In this document: positions 40,871-49,446 of the stretch, piece by piece
How positions within the stretch are numbered: position 1 is the stretch's first letter
How the letters are laid out: each line of letters begins with the position of its first letter
DNA from: Kribbella capetownensis
Lineage (GTDB): Bacteria; Actinomycetota; Actinomycetes; Propionibacteriales; Kribbellaceae
Direction: 5' to 3'
NCBI RefSeq assembly: GCF_004331485.1
Contig: NZ_SJKD01000006.1
Coordinates: 1 to 64,000, forward strand
Length of the DNA stretch: 64,000 bases
The notes under the pieces: generated by a model
Told to the model about the DNA's origin: nothing
The model's input: the letters and a program-made list of their open reading frames with translations, nothing else
The model's database searches: none
Program-made: the position numbers and the translations under genes

Positions 40871-43345
40871 ATGATCCGCCTGGCCATCACCACCCTGCGG
40901 TACCGCACCGCCGCCTTCCTCGCGATCCTCATAGCCGTGCTGCTCGGCGGCGCCCTGCTCAGTGCGGCCGGCGGACTGCTCGAGACCGGCCTCCGGCTCA
41001 ACGCACCGCCCCAGCGCCTCGCTGCCGCGCCCGTCGTCGTCACCGGCGACCCGGCGTACCACCCGCCCAACGGTTCCGGCTCAGCCGCGTTCCCCGAGCG
41101 CCACCGCGTCGACGCCGACCTGGCGGACAAGCTCGCCGGTACGCCGGGAGTCGCGCAAGCGATCGCGGATCGCTCGTTCCCTGCCGTGATCGCGCCCGAT
41201 ACGGACGCGCTGACCGGGCATGGCTGGGCGTCCGCACCGCTGACGCCGTACCAATTGACCGCCGGTCGCGCACCGCAGACGGGCCAGGTCGTGCTCGATC
41301 AGCGCCTGACCGGCACATCCAAGCCCGGTGACCGGATCAGCGTGACTGTCAACGGGCAGCCACGGACCTTCACTCTCGCCGGAATCGCGACCGCTCAGCG
41401 TCAGGTCGACGTACCGTCGGTGTTCTTCGCCGATGCGGACGCGGCCCGGCTGGCTCCCGGGGCCGACGCGATCGGCGTCTTCCCGGCGGCCGGGACCTCG
41501 GCGCGTGACCTGGCCAAACGACTCGACCTTCCCGACGGCATCAAGGCGTACGCCGGGGACGACCGGGGTGTCGCGGAGTACAGCGGGATCGCGACGAGCC
41601 TTCCGCTCATCATCATGTCCGGCGTCTTCGGTGGGATGGTGGCCGTGGTGATGGCACTCGTGATCTCGGCGACGATCGGGCTGTCGGTCCGGCAACGCCG
41701 GCGCGAACTCGCACTCCTGCGGGCCAGCGGCGCGACGCCGCGGCAGGTCGCCAAGATGGTGATCGCCGAGACGATGGTGGTCGGGGTGATCGGGCTGGTC
41801 CTCGGACTGCTGTGCGGCCGGTTCGCCGGTGACTGGATCTTCGGGATGCTGGCCGATGGCGGGATCGTGCCGTCGCAGCTGCGGTTCGACCAGGGCCCGC
41901 TGCCGTTCGCGGGTGCGGCTCTGTTGACCTTCGCCGTACTGCGGATCACGGTCGGCTTCGCGGCCGGGCGGGCGGCTCGGATCCGTCCGATCCAGGCGCT
42001 GGCGGAGGCCGCCGTACCGGAGGTCGCGCTGGGACGCGTCCGGTTGATCATCGGCGCGGTGTTCGCGGGAGCGACGGTGTCGATCGCGATGTCCACACTC
42101 TTCATGAGTCCGACCAACGCTGCGGCGATCGGCGGGCCGGCGGGTCTGACCGGATCCATCGCGGTCGCGATCCTCGCGCCGCTGGTGATCCAGCGGGCGC
42201 TCGTGCCCCGGCTCACCGCGCTGATCAACAAGCGCGGGACCAGCGGAGTTCTCGCGGTGATCAACCTGCGGGTCCGGGCCGTCCAGTTCGCTGCGATCCT
42301 GATCCCGATCACGATCGCCACGACCATTGCTCTCGGCAACATCTACGCGCAGACCACCCAGCAGAAGGCGGCCGTCGAGGCGTACACGGACAACCTGGCC
42401 GCGGACGTCGTCGTGACCAGCACGTCCGGTGGGATTCCCGCCGCATTGACCGACAGCGCGCGGTCCCTGCCCGGGGTCACCGCGGTGTCCGAACTGGTCC
42501 GCAGCAAGGGCTGGATCGAGGAGCCGTACGACACCTCGCACACCAGTGACGCCTGGCCGCTGCTCGGTCTGAGCGGGCCGGTCTACAAGGGCGACGTCAC
42601 GAAGGGTTCGCTGGACGACCTGACCGGCGACACCGTGGCGCTGCCGCCCGGTACGGCGAAGAAGCTCAAGGTCGACGTCGGGTCGGAGATCGGGCTGCGC
42701 CTGGGCGACGACGCTTTGGTGAAGCTCAAGGTGGTCGCTCTGGCCAAGGGCCCGTCCGGCTACGAGTCGATCCTGCTACCGGCCGCACTGCTGGCCTCGC
42801 ACACCACGTCCGGGCTCCCCAGCCAGCTGCTGCTGAAGACTCACGACAAGGACGCCACGATGAAGTCGATGGTCCTGGCGGAGTGGCCGGGAGCGACCGT
42901 CGGCGGCCGGGACCTGCTCACCGATGGGTACGACGCCGGCCTCGGGGTCGACGCCTGGATCGGGTACCTCCTGGCCGGGATCGCCGTCGCCTACACGGCG
43001 ATCGCGTCGATCAACACGATCGCGGTCGCGGTCCTGGACCGGCGGCGGGAGTTCGGGCTGCAACGGCTGACCGGCTCGACCCGGCGGCAGGTGAGCCGGA
43101 TGCTGACCCTCGAAGGTCTCGTGATCGCGGCGCTCGGTCTCGTCCTCGGACTCATCGCGGCGGCGTTCACCGTGCTACCGATCGCGGTCGCGACTCGCGG
43201 CTGGCCGATCCCGTCCGGTCCGGCCTGGATCCTGCTCGCCTGGGTGGCCGTGGTCCTGCTGCTGGTGCTGCCGACCACCGCGATCACCGGCCGGATCGCC
43301 CTCCGCTCGAAGCCAATGGACGCGCTCAGCTCACCCGTGGGCTGA
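40871..43345 (+). CDS. FtsX-like ABC permease (MacB family)
   Basis: 824 residues. One N-terminal helix, a large extracytoplasmic domain, a first FtsX block (about 245-375), two further helices and second extracytoplasmic domain, then a second FtsX block (about 695-815, with RRREFGLQRLTGSTRRQVSRML). Mechanotransmission-type exporters of this design move peptides, lipids or antibiotics, or sense them; substrate unknown. The last codons lie in a 26-bp repeat shared with the end of the sseB-like gene. Confidence 0.93.
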   Translation: MIRLAITTLRYRTAAFLAILIAVLLGGALLSAAGGLLETGLRLNAPPQRLAAAPVVVTGDPAYHPPNGSGSAAFPERHRVDADLADKLAGTPGVAQAIADRSFPAVIAPDTDALTGHGWASAPLTPYQLTAGRAPQTGQVVLDQRLTGTSKPGDRISVTVNGQPRTFTLAGIATAQRQVDVPSVFFADADAARLAPGADAIGVFPAAGTSARDLAKRLDLPDGIKAYAGDDRGVAEYSGIATSLPLIIMSGVFGGMVAVVMALVISATIGLSVRQRRRELALLRASGATPRQVAKMVIAETMVVGVIGLVLGLLCGRFAGDWIFGMLADGGIVPSQLRFDQGPLPFAGAALLTFAVLRITVGFAAGRAARIRPIQALAEAAVPEVALGRVRLIIGAVFAGATVSIAMSTLFMSPTNAAAIGGPAGLTGSIAVAILAPLVIQRALVPRLTALINKRGTSGVLAVINLRVRAVQFAAILIPITIATTIALGNIYAQTTQQKAAVEAYTDNLAADVVVTSTSGGIPAALTDSARSLPGVTAVSELVRSKGWIEEPYDTSHTSDAWPLLGLSGPVYKGDVTKGSLDDLTGDTVALPPGTAKKLKVDVGSEIGLRLGDDALVKLKVVALAKGPSGYESILLPAALLASHTTSGLPSQLLLKTHDKDATMKSMVLAEWPGATVGGRDLLTDGYDAGLGVDAWIGYLLAGIAVAYTAIASINTIAVAVLDRRREFGLQRLTGSTRRQVSRMLTLEGLVIAALGLVLGLIAAAFTVLPIAVATRGWPIPSGPAWILLAWVAVVLLLVLPTTAITGRIALRSKPMDALSSPVG

Positions 43346-43383
43346 CTCGATCCACGGTCACCCGTCGGCTGACTGGATCCACG
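43331..43383. repeat. 26-bp direct repeat bridging two convergent gene ends
   Basis: Copies at 43331-43356 and 43358-43383 match at 24 of 26 positions. The first includes the stop of the FtsX permease gene, the second the stop of the SseB gene on the other strand. Confidence 0.75.
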
Positions 43384-43855
43384 CGAAGCCGCCGTCTTCC
43401 AGGCGTACCACCTGGAGGCCGGCGGCCAAGCGCCGTACGTCGTCGGTCTCGATCACTCCGGTCGCGGGACCGGCGATGTCGAGGACGATCGCGGCGGCCC
43501 CTTCCTGGATGGCCGCGGTCGCGACCAGTTGGGCCTGCGCGGGCATCGGCCGGGCGTCCGGGCTCCACCGGGTCAGGCTCTCGGTGCCAGTGAAGGCCAG
43601 AAGTGCGTTCCGACCGTCCTGCCCCTGCAGCAGTGCGACCGCCATGTCCGAGGTCTTGTCGTGCGCCAGCCCGTTCTCGTCGTACTCGACCTCGCCGAGC
43701 ATCGCCACCACGGGCACCAGCAGTCGTGCCCGCGTCAGCGCTGCCAGGGTCGCTCCGTGATCACGCTCCGCGAGCGCACGGGCCAGCGCCGGGTCCGCCG
43801 AGCCGTCGTCGTTGTCGAACCCGGTGAAGGCCAGTCGGCGTTGTGGAGGCTGCAC
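43358..43855 (-). CDS. SseB-family protein
   Basis: 165 residues with the SseB N-terminal domain: FDNDDGSADPALARAL, ARLLVPVVAMLGEVE, KTSDMAVALL and FTGTESLTRWSPDARPMP, then VLDIAGP. In actinobacteria these are widespread cytosolic proteins of unknown function. I start at the GTG at 43853-43855, just before the conserved domain; the frame runs open to an ATG at 43924, which would add 23 residues including a WWGYAG segment with no ribosome site. Confidence 0.85.
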   Translation of the reverse strand: MQPPQRRLAFTGFDNDDGSADPALARALAERDHGATLAALTRARLLVPVVAMLGEVEYDENGLAHDKTSDMAVALLQGQDGRNALLAFTGTESLTRWSPDARPMPAQAQLVATAAIQEGAAAIVLDIAGPATGVIETDDVRRLAAGLQVVRLEDGGFAWIQSADG

Positions 43856-44047
43856 CCCGTCATTGTCCCCGGCGTACCCCCACCACTCATCAACCGGGCC
43901 TGACCAGCGCTGGCGGACGCGCATCTGAGCGTGCCGGGGACGCTGACACCGCAGTTGGTGAGTGCTAGGGGTCCGGAGCGGGGTTTCAGGGTGGTGTCAG
44001 GGCTCTTCCCCTCTTGGTTCCGCGCCGGACTGTGCGAGCCTGGGTAT

Positions 44048-44551
44048 GTGCCTGACTTCAACGATCTGACGCTGCTGCCGTTCTGTGTGGGCCTGACCCT
44101 GCTCGGCCTCATCGGCTCGTGGACCGCCTGGCGGCGCCGCGGGGCGGCGGCCGGCACGCGTGGAGTGGCCTGGTCCCTGTTGCCGGTGTCGCTCTACCTG
44201 ACCGGGCTGCTGGAGCTCGTCTGGGACGTGGTCCGGTCGGCCGTCAGCTGGGTCACGCACCTGATCTTCTCCCCCACGGTGTGGGCCGGGGTCGCGCTGT
44301 TCGGCGTCTCGGTCGTGCTGTACGTCGTGTCCGGCGTGGCCAAGGGCCGGCGCGGCGACACAGTCAAGGCACCGAGAGCCGAGAAGAAGCCCGCCTCGCC
44401 CGCGGGTGAGCTGACCGCCACGGGTCCCGCACCCGCGTCGGCCGCTCCCGCCAAAGCTGCCAAGCCCGCCAAGGGGTCGAAGGCGAAGCAGCAGGAATCG
44501 TCGGAGTTCGACGAGATCGAGGACATCCTGAAGCGCCATGGAATCAACTGA
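44048..44551 (+). CDS. Small membrane protein with charged conserved tail
   Basis: 167 residues, function unknown. Three hydrophobic helices (about 8-28, 40-62, 75-98), then a long Ala/Lys/Pro-rich linker and a short acidic end, EFDEIEDILKRHGI, that looks like a docking motif. Related actinobacterial proteins are sometimes labelled cellulose-synthase-like without evidence. GTG start chosen because it begins just before the first helix; an ATG at 43931 would add a non-conserved extension. It overlaps the kinase gene by 14 bp. Confidence 0.75.
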   Translation: MPDFNDLTLLPFCVGLTLLGLIGSWTAWRRRGAAAGTRGVAWSLLPVSLYLTGLLELVWDVVRSAVSWVTHLIFSPTVWAGVALFGVSVVLYVVSGVAKGRRGDTVKAPRAEKKPASPAGELTATGPAPASAAPAKAAKPAKGSKAKQQESSEFDEIEDILKRHGIN

Positions 44552-45209
44552 CCGCCCCGCTGACCACGGGACCCCCCTGACCATCGACGCTCTGCTGGAC
44601 AACGTCCAGGCCGCACCACCCCGGCTCGGCCGGACCCGGCTGATCGGCATCGACGGACCGGCCGGCTCCGGCAAGACCAGCATCGCCGCGAAGATCCAGG
44701 CCCGGGCCGAGGCCCGCGGACTGCGCACCGGCATCATCCACATGGACGACCTGTACGACGGCTGGACCGGAGCCGTCCGCGGATTCGGCCTGCTCCGCGA
44801 CCACGTCCTGCAGCGGATCGCCGACGGCCGCGAGGGCCGCTACCGCCGCTACGACTGGCACCTCGGTGCGTACGCCGAACTCCACGTCGTACCGGTCACC
44901 GTCGAACTGCTCGTGGTCGAGGGCGTCACCTCGTGCGACCGCGACGCCGACCGCTGGCAGTCGTTGCGGTTGTGGGTCGAGACCTCGAACGAGGTCCGGC
45001 TGGACCGCGGCATCGCCCGCGACGGCGAGGCCCTGCGCGACCACTGGCTGGAGTGGATGCGCTGGGAGCGCGACCACTTCGCCGAGCAGGAGACCCGTTC
45101 CCGCGCGCACGTCATCGTCGACGGCGACCCGTCGGTCCCGCACGACCCGGCGCTGGAGATCATCCCGAAGTCGGTGGCACTCCCGCCGCACGACTCGGCG
45201 GCCTCCTGA
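44538..45209 (+). CDS. P-loop kinase, uridine-kinase-like
   Basis: 223 residues. Walker A GIDGPAGSGKTS at about 37-48, a HMDDLYDGW segment after strand 2, and a lid-like RLDRGIARDG. It belongs to the uridine kinase/phosphoribulokinase-like NTPases; substrate unknown (nucleoside or small metabolite). ATG overlaps the membrane protein gene. The 3' end overlaps the methyltransferase gene on the opposite strand by 50 bp. Confidence 0.85.
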   Translation: MESTDRPADHGTPLTIDALLDNVQAAPPRLGRTRLIGIDGPAGSGKTSIAAKIQARAEARGLRTGIIHMDDLYDGWTGAVRGFGLLRDHVLQRIADGREGRYRRYDWHLGAYAELHVVPVTVELLVVEGVTSCDRDADRWQSLRLWVETSNEVRLDRGIARDGEALRDHWLEWMRWERDHFAEQETRSRAHVIVDGDPSVPHDPALEIIPKSVALPPHDSAAS

Positions 45210-45969
45210 CCACGATCAGCCGCGCGCCGGGATGGTGGGTCCACGCCCCCGCGGGGGCGTGATCGAGGTACTGCACCCGAAGCTCCGCCATGTAGTCGTC
45301 GCCGCGCGCCAGCGCGAGCGCCCGCATCGGTCCGGCGCGGTGAACCGCATCGAAGTACGTCGCCGCGTCCGGATGAGTCATCTGGTGCGAGACCACCTCG
45401 TCCCGCTCGATCTCCGCGCCGGCCAGGGCCGGGACGAGTTCGTCTTCCCAGGGACGCCCGGCGCTGTCTCCGACGACCGAGTCCAGGAGGGCGAACGGAC
45501 CGGTTTCCTCGGCGACATCAGGCCAGTAGACAACGCACAGGCGGCCGCCCGGACGCAGTGCGTCGTACCACGAGACGATGGCGGACCGCGGATCCGGCAG
45601 TTGCTGCAGTCCGAAGACGGAGACGACGGCCGCACAGGAAGCCAACCAGCGCGGATCGAGAGAGGCGGCGTCACTGTGGACGAGCTCGACGTCAGCATCC
45701 GGCAACCTGCCGGCGCGCTCCTTGGCCAGCCGCACCATCCCCGCCGACAAGTCGATACCGACGATCCTCCGCCCGGGAAAGCGTGGGGCGAGCAGCTCGA
45801 GCTCGGGGAACGTGCCGCAGCAGGGCACCAGGATCGGGCCGTCGGGTACGTCGCCCACGGCGTCGACCGCGGTCCTCACCCAGGGTGCGAAGCGCGGGAC
45901 GAAGTACACCTCGTAGCCGGCGGCCGCCTCGTCCCAGCCCCGGGCGATCCTCGCGAGGCGGTCGTTCAC
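45160..45969 (-). CDS. Class I SAM-dependent methyltransferase
   Basis: 269 residues. Rossmann-type SAM site ILVPCCGTFPELELLAP, acidic residue at the end of strand 2 (VGIDLSAGMV), then SDAASLD and FGLQQLPDP; a typical Methyltransf_11/25 fold. Substrate unknown. GTG start (45967-45969) overlaps the globin stop (GTGA) and follows GGAGGAGC. It is the last gene of the DGPF-sigma-globin operon, so probably part of the same response. Confidence 0.9.
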   Translation of the reverse strand: MNDRLARIARGWDEAAAGYEVYFVPRFAPWVRTAVDAVGDVPDGPILVPCCGTFPELELLAPRFPGRRIVGIDLSAGMVRLAKERAGRLPDADVELVHSDAASLDPRWLASCAAVVSVFGLQQLPDPRSAIVSWYDALRPGGRLCVVYWPDVAEETGPFALLDSVVGDSAGRPWEDELVPALAGAEIERDEVVSHQMTHPDAATYFDAVHRAGPMRALALARGDDYMAELRVQYLDHAPAGAWTHHPGARLIVVRRPPSRAAGVPPTSG

Positions 45970-46412
45970 GGCTCCTCCAGCCCGTCCCAGGACCAGCGCG
46001 GAATGCTCATGCCCTCGGCCACATCGTCGGTGGTGTGGTGATACATCGTGTTCCAGGTCGCCCAGGCGAAGTAGTCGTGCAGCACCCCGCGCAGGCGGTC
46101 GTCCCTGTCGAGACCGGCGTCGACCAGCGCCTCGTCGAAGCGGTCGACCGCCCGGCGGTTCATCTCGTCGTGCTCGCCGTTCCCGCTGTGGATCCGGACC
46201 ACTGACGTCTCGTCCCCGTAGATCCCGGAGTACGCCGCCGGTCCGCCGAGCGCCTCGCTCCAGTACGCCGCCAGCCGCTCGGTGTGATCCGGGCGGAACC
46301 CATGGCTGAACGCGTGGCTCACGACCTCGTCGGCCATCACCCGTGCATGCCACGCGTGCGCCAGCCGGAGAATCCCCGTTGTCCCACCCGCAGCCTCGAA
46401 GACTGTCGTCAT
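45966..46412 (-). CDS. Truncated hemoglobin, group II-like
   Basis: 148 residues. A globin 2-on-2 fold: N-terminal helices with HAWHARVMADEVVSHAFSHGF, then YSGIYGDETSVVRIHSGNGEH, in which H75 is the probable proximal heme ligand, and a W120 region (YFAWATW) matching the G8 tryptophan of group II. Such proteins bind O2, NO or H2O2; the role here is inferred to be redox or nitrosative stress. Start overlaps the ECF42 stop by 4 bp (ATGA). Confidence 0.85.
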   Translation of the reverse strand: MTTVFEAAGGTTGILRLAHAWHARVMADEVVSHAFSHGFRPDHTERLAAYWSEALGGPAAYSGIYGDETSVVRIHSGNGEHDEMNRRAVDRFDEALVDAGLDRDDRLRGVLHDYFAWATWNTMYHHTTDDVAEGMSIPRWSWDGLEEP

Positions 46413-47653
46413 GCCGATGAGTCTTGCACTGCCCGCCGACAGTCGTCGAGACGATCGCGGACGTGAGCCCGTTCGGGTTCCGACCCGGCCAGCTCGAACG
46501 CTTGCTTGTACGCCGTTGTTGCCTCTGGCAACCGGTTGAGCCGGTGCAGGAGGTCGGCGCGGGCCAGCGCGTAGGGATGGTAGATCCGCAAGCGTGGCTC
46601 GTCGGACAGCTCGTCGAGCAGGGCCAGACCTGCCTCGGCGCCGTCGCGCATCGCGACCGCGGCGGCACGATTGAGCGCGACCACCGGGGACGGGTCTATC
46701 GCGATCAGGACGTCGTACAAGGCGACGATCTGGGACCAGTCGGTGCTTGCGAAGTCACGCGCCTCGTCGTGCAGGGCGGCGATCGCGGCCTGGACGGCGT
46801 ACGGTCCGGCCGGGCCGCCCGTGAGCGCGGCGACCACCAACTCGCTGCCCTCAGCGATCATCTCGCGATCCCAGCGGCTGCGGTCCTGGTCTTCGAGCAG
46901 GACGAGTCCGCCGGCGGGGTTGCTGCGCGCGTCACGGCGGGCATGGACGAGCAGCATCAGGGCGAGCAGGCCGGTGACCTCGCGCTCGGCCGGCAGCAGA
47001 CGGTGCAGGATCCGGGCCAGCCGGATGGCCTCCTCGGCCAGGTCGAGCCGTTGCAGGTACGGACCGGAGCTGGCGGCGTACCCCTCGGTGAAGACCGAGT
47101 AGATCACCTGCAGCACTCCAGGCAGCCGCTCCGGCAGCTCATCCGGACCGGGCACTCGGAACGGGATGCGTGCCCCGCGGATCTTCGTCTTCGCCCGGAC
47201 GATCCGCTTCGCCATCGTCGCAGTCGGCACGAGGAACGCCCGCGCGACCTCCGGCGTACTCAACCCGGCCAGGCAGCGCAGCGTCAGCGCACCGCGGTCC
47301 TCGGCGGCCAAGGCAGGATGCGCACAGGTGAAGAACAGCTCCAGCCGCTCGTCCGCCAGCGCGCCGTCCGCCGACGGGACCGGGTCGGCGCGGTCGGCCT
47401 CGACCTGCAGTACGGCGAGCTTGGCGGCGTACACCTGGTCGCGTCGTAACCGGTCTACCGCCTTCCGACGCGCGGTGGTCATCAGCCAGCCGCCGGGGTT
47501 CGGCGGGACCCCATCGACCGGCCACCGCACCAGCGCCGCCTCGATCGCCTCGGAGGTGACCTCCTCGGCCAGGTCGAGGTCGCCGAAGCGCCGGGCGAGC
47601 GCGGCCAGCAACCGGCCGCGCTCCTCCCGGAAGACCTCCTCGACCTGGTCCAT
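46409..47653 (-). CDS. ECF42-family sigma factor with TPR-like C-terminal domain
   Basis: 414 residues. Sigma-2 at about 8-75 (LDLAEEVTSEAIEAALVRW, PGGWLMTTARRKAVDRLRR), sigma-4 at about 110-160 (LSTPEVARAFLVPTATMAKRIVRAK), then a 240-residue helical TPR-like extension required for activity in ECF42 proteins. It starts 2 bp after the DGPF stop, the standard ECF42 partner. No anti-sigma gene is nearby, as expected for this group. Confidence 0.94.
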   Translation of the reverse strand: MDQVEEVFREERGRLLAALARRFGDLDLAEEVTSEAIEAALVRWPVDGVPPNPGGWLMTTARRKAVDRLRRDQVYAAKLAVLQVEADRADPVPSADGALADERLELFFTCAHPALAAEDRGALTLRCLAGLSTPEVARAFLVPTATMAKRIVRAKTKIRGARIPFRVPGPDELPERLPGVLQVIYSVFTEGYAASSGPYLQRLDLAEEAIRLARILHRLLPAEREVTGLLALMLLVHARRDARSNPAGGLVLLEDQDRSRWDREMIAEGSELVVAALTGGPAGPYAVQAAIAALHDEARDFASTDWSQIVALYDVLIAIDPSPVVALNRAAAVAMRDGAEAGLALLDELSDEPRLRIYHPYALARADLLHRLNRLPEATTAYKQAFELAGSEPERAHVRDRLDDCRRAVQDSSA

Positions 47654-47655
47654 CC

Positions 47656-48000
47656 TCAGAACTCCGCGACCGGCCGCACCACGACAGATCCGCCACCCCG
47701 CGAGCCCGGGCACTTGGCGGCCCAGTCCAGCGCCGCGTCCAGATCCGGTACGTCGACCACGTAGAACCCGCCGAGCACCTCACGGGTCTCGGCGTACGGA
47801 CCGTCGGTGACGGTGCGCTTGCCGTCGTTGGCGACCTGGACCCGGGTCGCGGTGACCAGATCGGCCAGCGACTCGGCGGCAACGACGACTCCGGCGTCCT
47901 GGATCTCCTTGTCGAACCGCATCCAGTCCTCGGGCTCGCAGCCGACCACTCCGCCGCTCACGTCGAGCTCACCGGCGTTGATCAAGAGCAGATACTTCAC
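47656..48000 (-). CDS. DGPF-domain (YCII-related) protein
   Basis: 114 residues, small alpha/beta barrel of the YCII superfamily. The family tag is TDGPYAETREVLGGFYVV. Function unknown, but DGPF genes are the usual targets and partners of ECF42 sigma factors. GTG start after AGGAGGT. The 94-bp gap to the divergent epimerase holds TGTCCA (minus strand, 48057-48062), which resembles the TGTCGA -35 of ECF42 promoters; no exact -10 was found. Confidence 0.92.
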   Translation of the reverse strand: MKYLLLINAGELDVSGGVVGCEPEDWMRFDKEIQDAGVVVAAESLADLVTATRVQVANDGKRTVTDGPYAETREVLGGFYVVDVPDLDAALDWAAKCPGSRGGGSVVVRPVAEF

Positions 48001-48094
48001 AGTGGAACCTCCTGTCAGCGTGTGTACAGCATCTCCACGAACGGGCGCGCGACCTATGGACAGGACGCCCCGGGAATTTGTCAGGATGGGGTCC

Positions 48095-48988
48095 ATGAGC
48101 GCACAGGTACGACCGTCGGGTGAGCAGTGGACGCTTCGATCCGGCGGGTACGCCGCCACCGTGGTGAGCGTGGGCGGCGGTCTCCGCGGGCTCACGTACG
48201 ACGGGCGCGAGGTGCTGCTCGGGTACGGCGAGGACGAGCCGGCGCACGCTGGGATCGGCCAGCACCTGTTCCCCTGGCCGAACCGGATCACGGATGGGAA
48301 GTACACCTTCCAGGGTGCCGACCAGCAGCTCTACCTGACCGAGCCGGCCCGGCAGAACGCGATCCACGGGCTCACGCGCTGGGCCAATTGGGAGCGCGTC
48401 GACGATGGGACGGATGCTGCGGTGGTCGAGGTCGGTCACCGGCTGCACGGCCAACCCGGGTACCCGCACCAGCTCGACCTCCGCCTCTCCTACCGCCTGG
48501 CCGATGCGCTCACCGTGACCGCCACCGCGGCCAACATCGGCGCGAGCGATGCGCCGTACGGGTATGGAACGCATCCTTATCTGAGCGTCGGGCGGCCGAT
48601 CGACGAGTGCGTGCTCGAGTTCGCCGCGAACGACTGGCTCGAGGTGTCGCCGGAGCGATTGACCCCGATCGGGCTGTCGCCGGTGAAGGGATCGCGGTAC
48701 GACTTCCACACCGGGCGGCCGATCGGCGCGCTCGACATCGACAACGCCTTCACCGGGCTCGGCGGCGGCCCGTGGTCGGTGACGCTGACCGATCCGGACT
48801 CCGGCAACAAGACCGTCCTGACCAGCGACACTCCCTGGCTGCAGCTCTACACCGGCAGCGCGATCGGGCGTACGGCGCTCGCCGTCGAGCCGATGACCTG
48901 CCCGCCGAACGCCTTCATCACCGGGCAGGACCTGGTCGTGCTGAAGCCCGGTGAGTCGCACACGACTACGTTCCAGGTGTCCGTCTAG
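48095..48988 (+). CDS. Aldose 1-epimerase family protein
   Basis: 297 residues. Interconverts sugar anomers; cytosolic, galactose-mutarotase-like beta-sandwich. GQHLFPWPNRITDGKYTF and AIHGLTRWANW carry the active-site histidine (H in IHG), YGYGTHPYL the second histidine, and VEPMTCPPNAF the catalytic glutamate. An ATG at 48086 would add three residues. It is divergent from the DGPF operon; its 3' end overlaps the PH-domain gene on the other strand by 23 bp. Confidence 0.92.
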   Translation: MSAQVRPSGEQWTLRSGGYAATVVSVGGGLRGLTYDGREVLLGYGEDEPAHAGIGQHLFPWPNRITDGKYTFQGADQQLYLTEPARQNAIHGLTRWANWERVDDGTDAAVVEVGHRLHGQPGYPHQLDLRLSYRLADALTVTATAANIGASDAPYGYGTHPYLSVGRPIDECVLEFAANDWLEVSPERLTPIGLSPVKGSRYDFHTGRPIGALDIDNAFTGLGGGPWSVTLTDPDSGNKTVLTSDTPWLQLYTGSAIGRTALAVEPMTCPPNAFITGQDLVVLKPGESHTTTFQVSV

Positions 48989-49433
48989 GGCCGGCGCCGT
49001 GCTCCCGGGCCACGGCCGCCAGCTCATTGGCGGCCCGGCTCGCCCGTGACCCCTCGGCCGCCTGCACCGCGAGGATGCCGATCCGGTTGCTGTCGGCATC
49101 GAACAGCTGAAGCCACGCGTCGCCCGGCCGGAACCGGAGCGCCGTCACCTCGGACCAGCGCAGCGTGTAGGACTTGAACACGTTGCGCACGTACAGCCGG
49201 TCCGGGTACGCCGTCACCCGCAGCGTCGTCATCCGGTAGAGGATCCACAGCACCGCGCCGAAGAACGCCAGCAACGTCAGCCGCTGGAACCAGCTGAACG
49301 ACTCGCGGGCGTCGTCGGGCAGCCGGAACCAGATCACGCCGAACACCGCGATCAGTGACAACCCCATCACGCCGGACATCAGCGCCACGATCCGCGGATG
49401 GAAGGTGAACAGCCGGTCGGCGGCAGCAGCCAT
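48966..49433 (-). CDS. PH-domain-like membrane protein
   Basis: 155 residues. Two hydrophobic helices (about 15-35 and 48-67), then a bacterial PH-like domain (TLRVTAYPDRLYVRNVFKSYTL, WSEVTALRF). Function unknown; a gene of this type follows hisG in other actinobacteria. The ATG is 13 bp after the hisG stop, so it belongs to the his transcript. Confidence 0.85.
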   Translation of the reverse strand: MAAAADRLFTFHPRIVALMSGVMGLSLIAVFGVIWFRLPDDARESFSWFQRLTLLAFFGAVLWILYRMTTLRVTAYPDRLYVRNVFKSYTLRWSEVTALRFRPGDAWLQLFDADSNRIGILAVQAAEGSRASRAANELAAVAREHGAGPRRTPGT

Positions 49434-49446
49434 GTCAGACCCGCGG

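Noticed and set aside
43931..44047. Upstream ATG extension of the small membrane protein
   Set aside because: The extra residues are non-hydrophobic, have no ribosome site and look intergenic; GTG 44048 begins just before the first helix.
45160..46668. 502-residue frame reading methyltransferase through the globin gene
   Set aside because: The N-terminal part is antiphase of globin and ECF42; the GTG at 45969 matches the methyltransferase start and the GTGA overlap.
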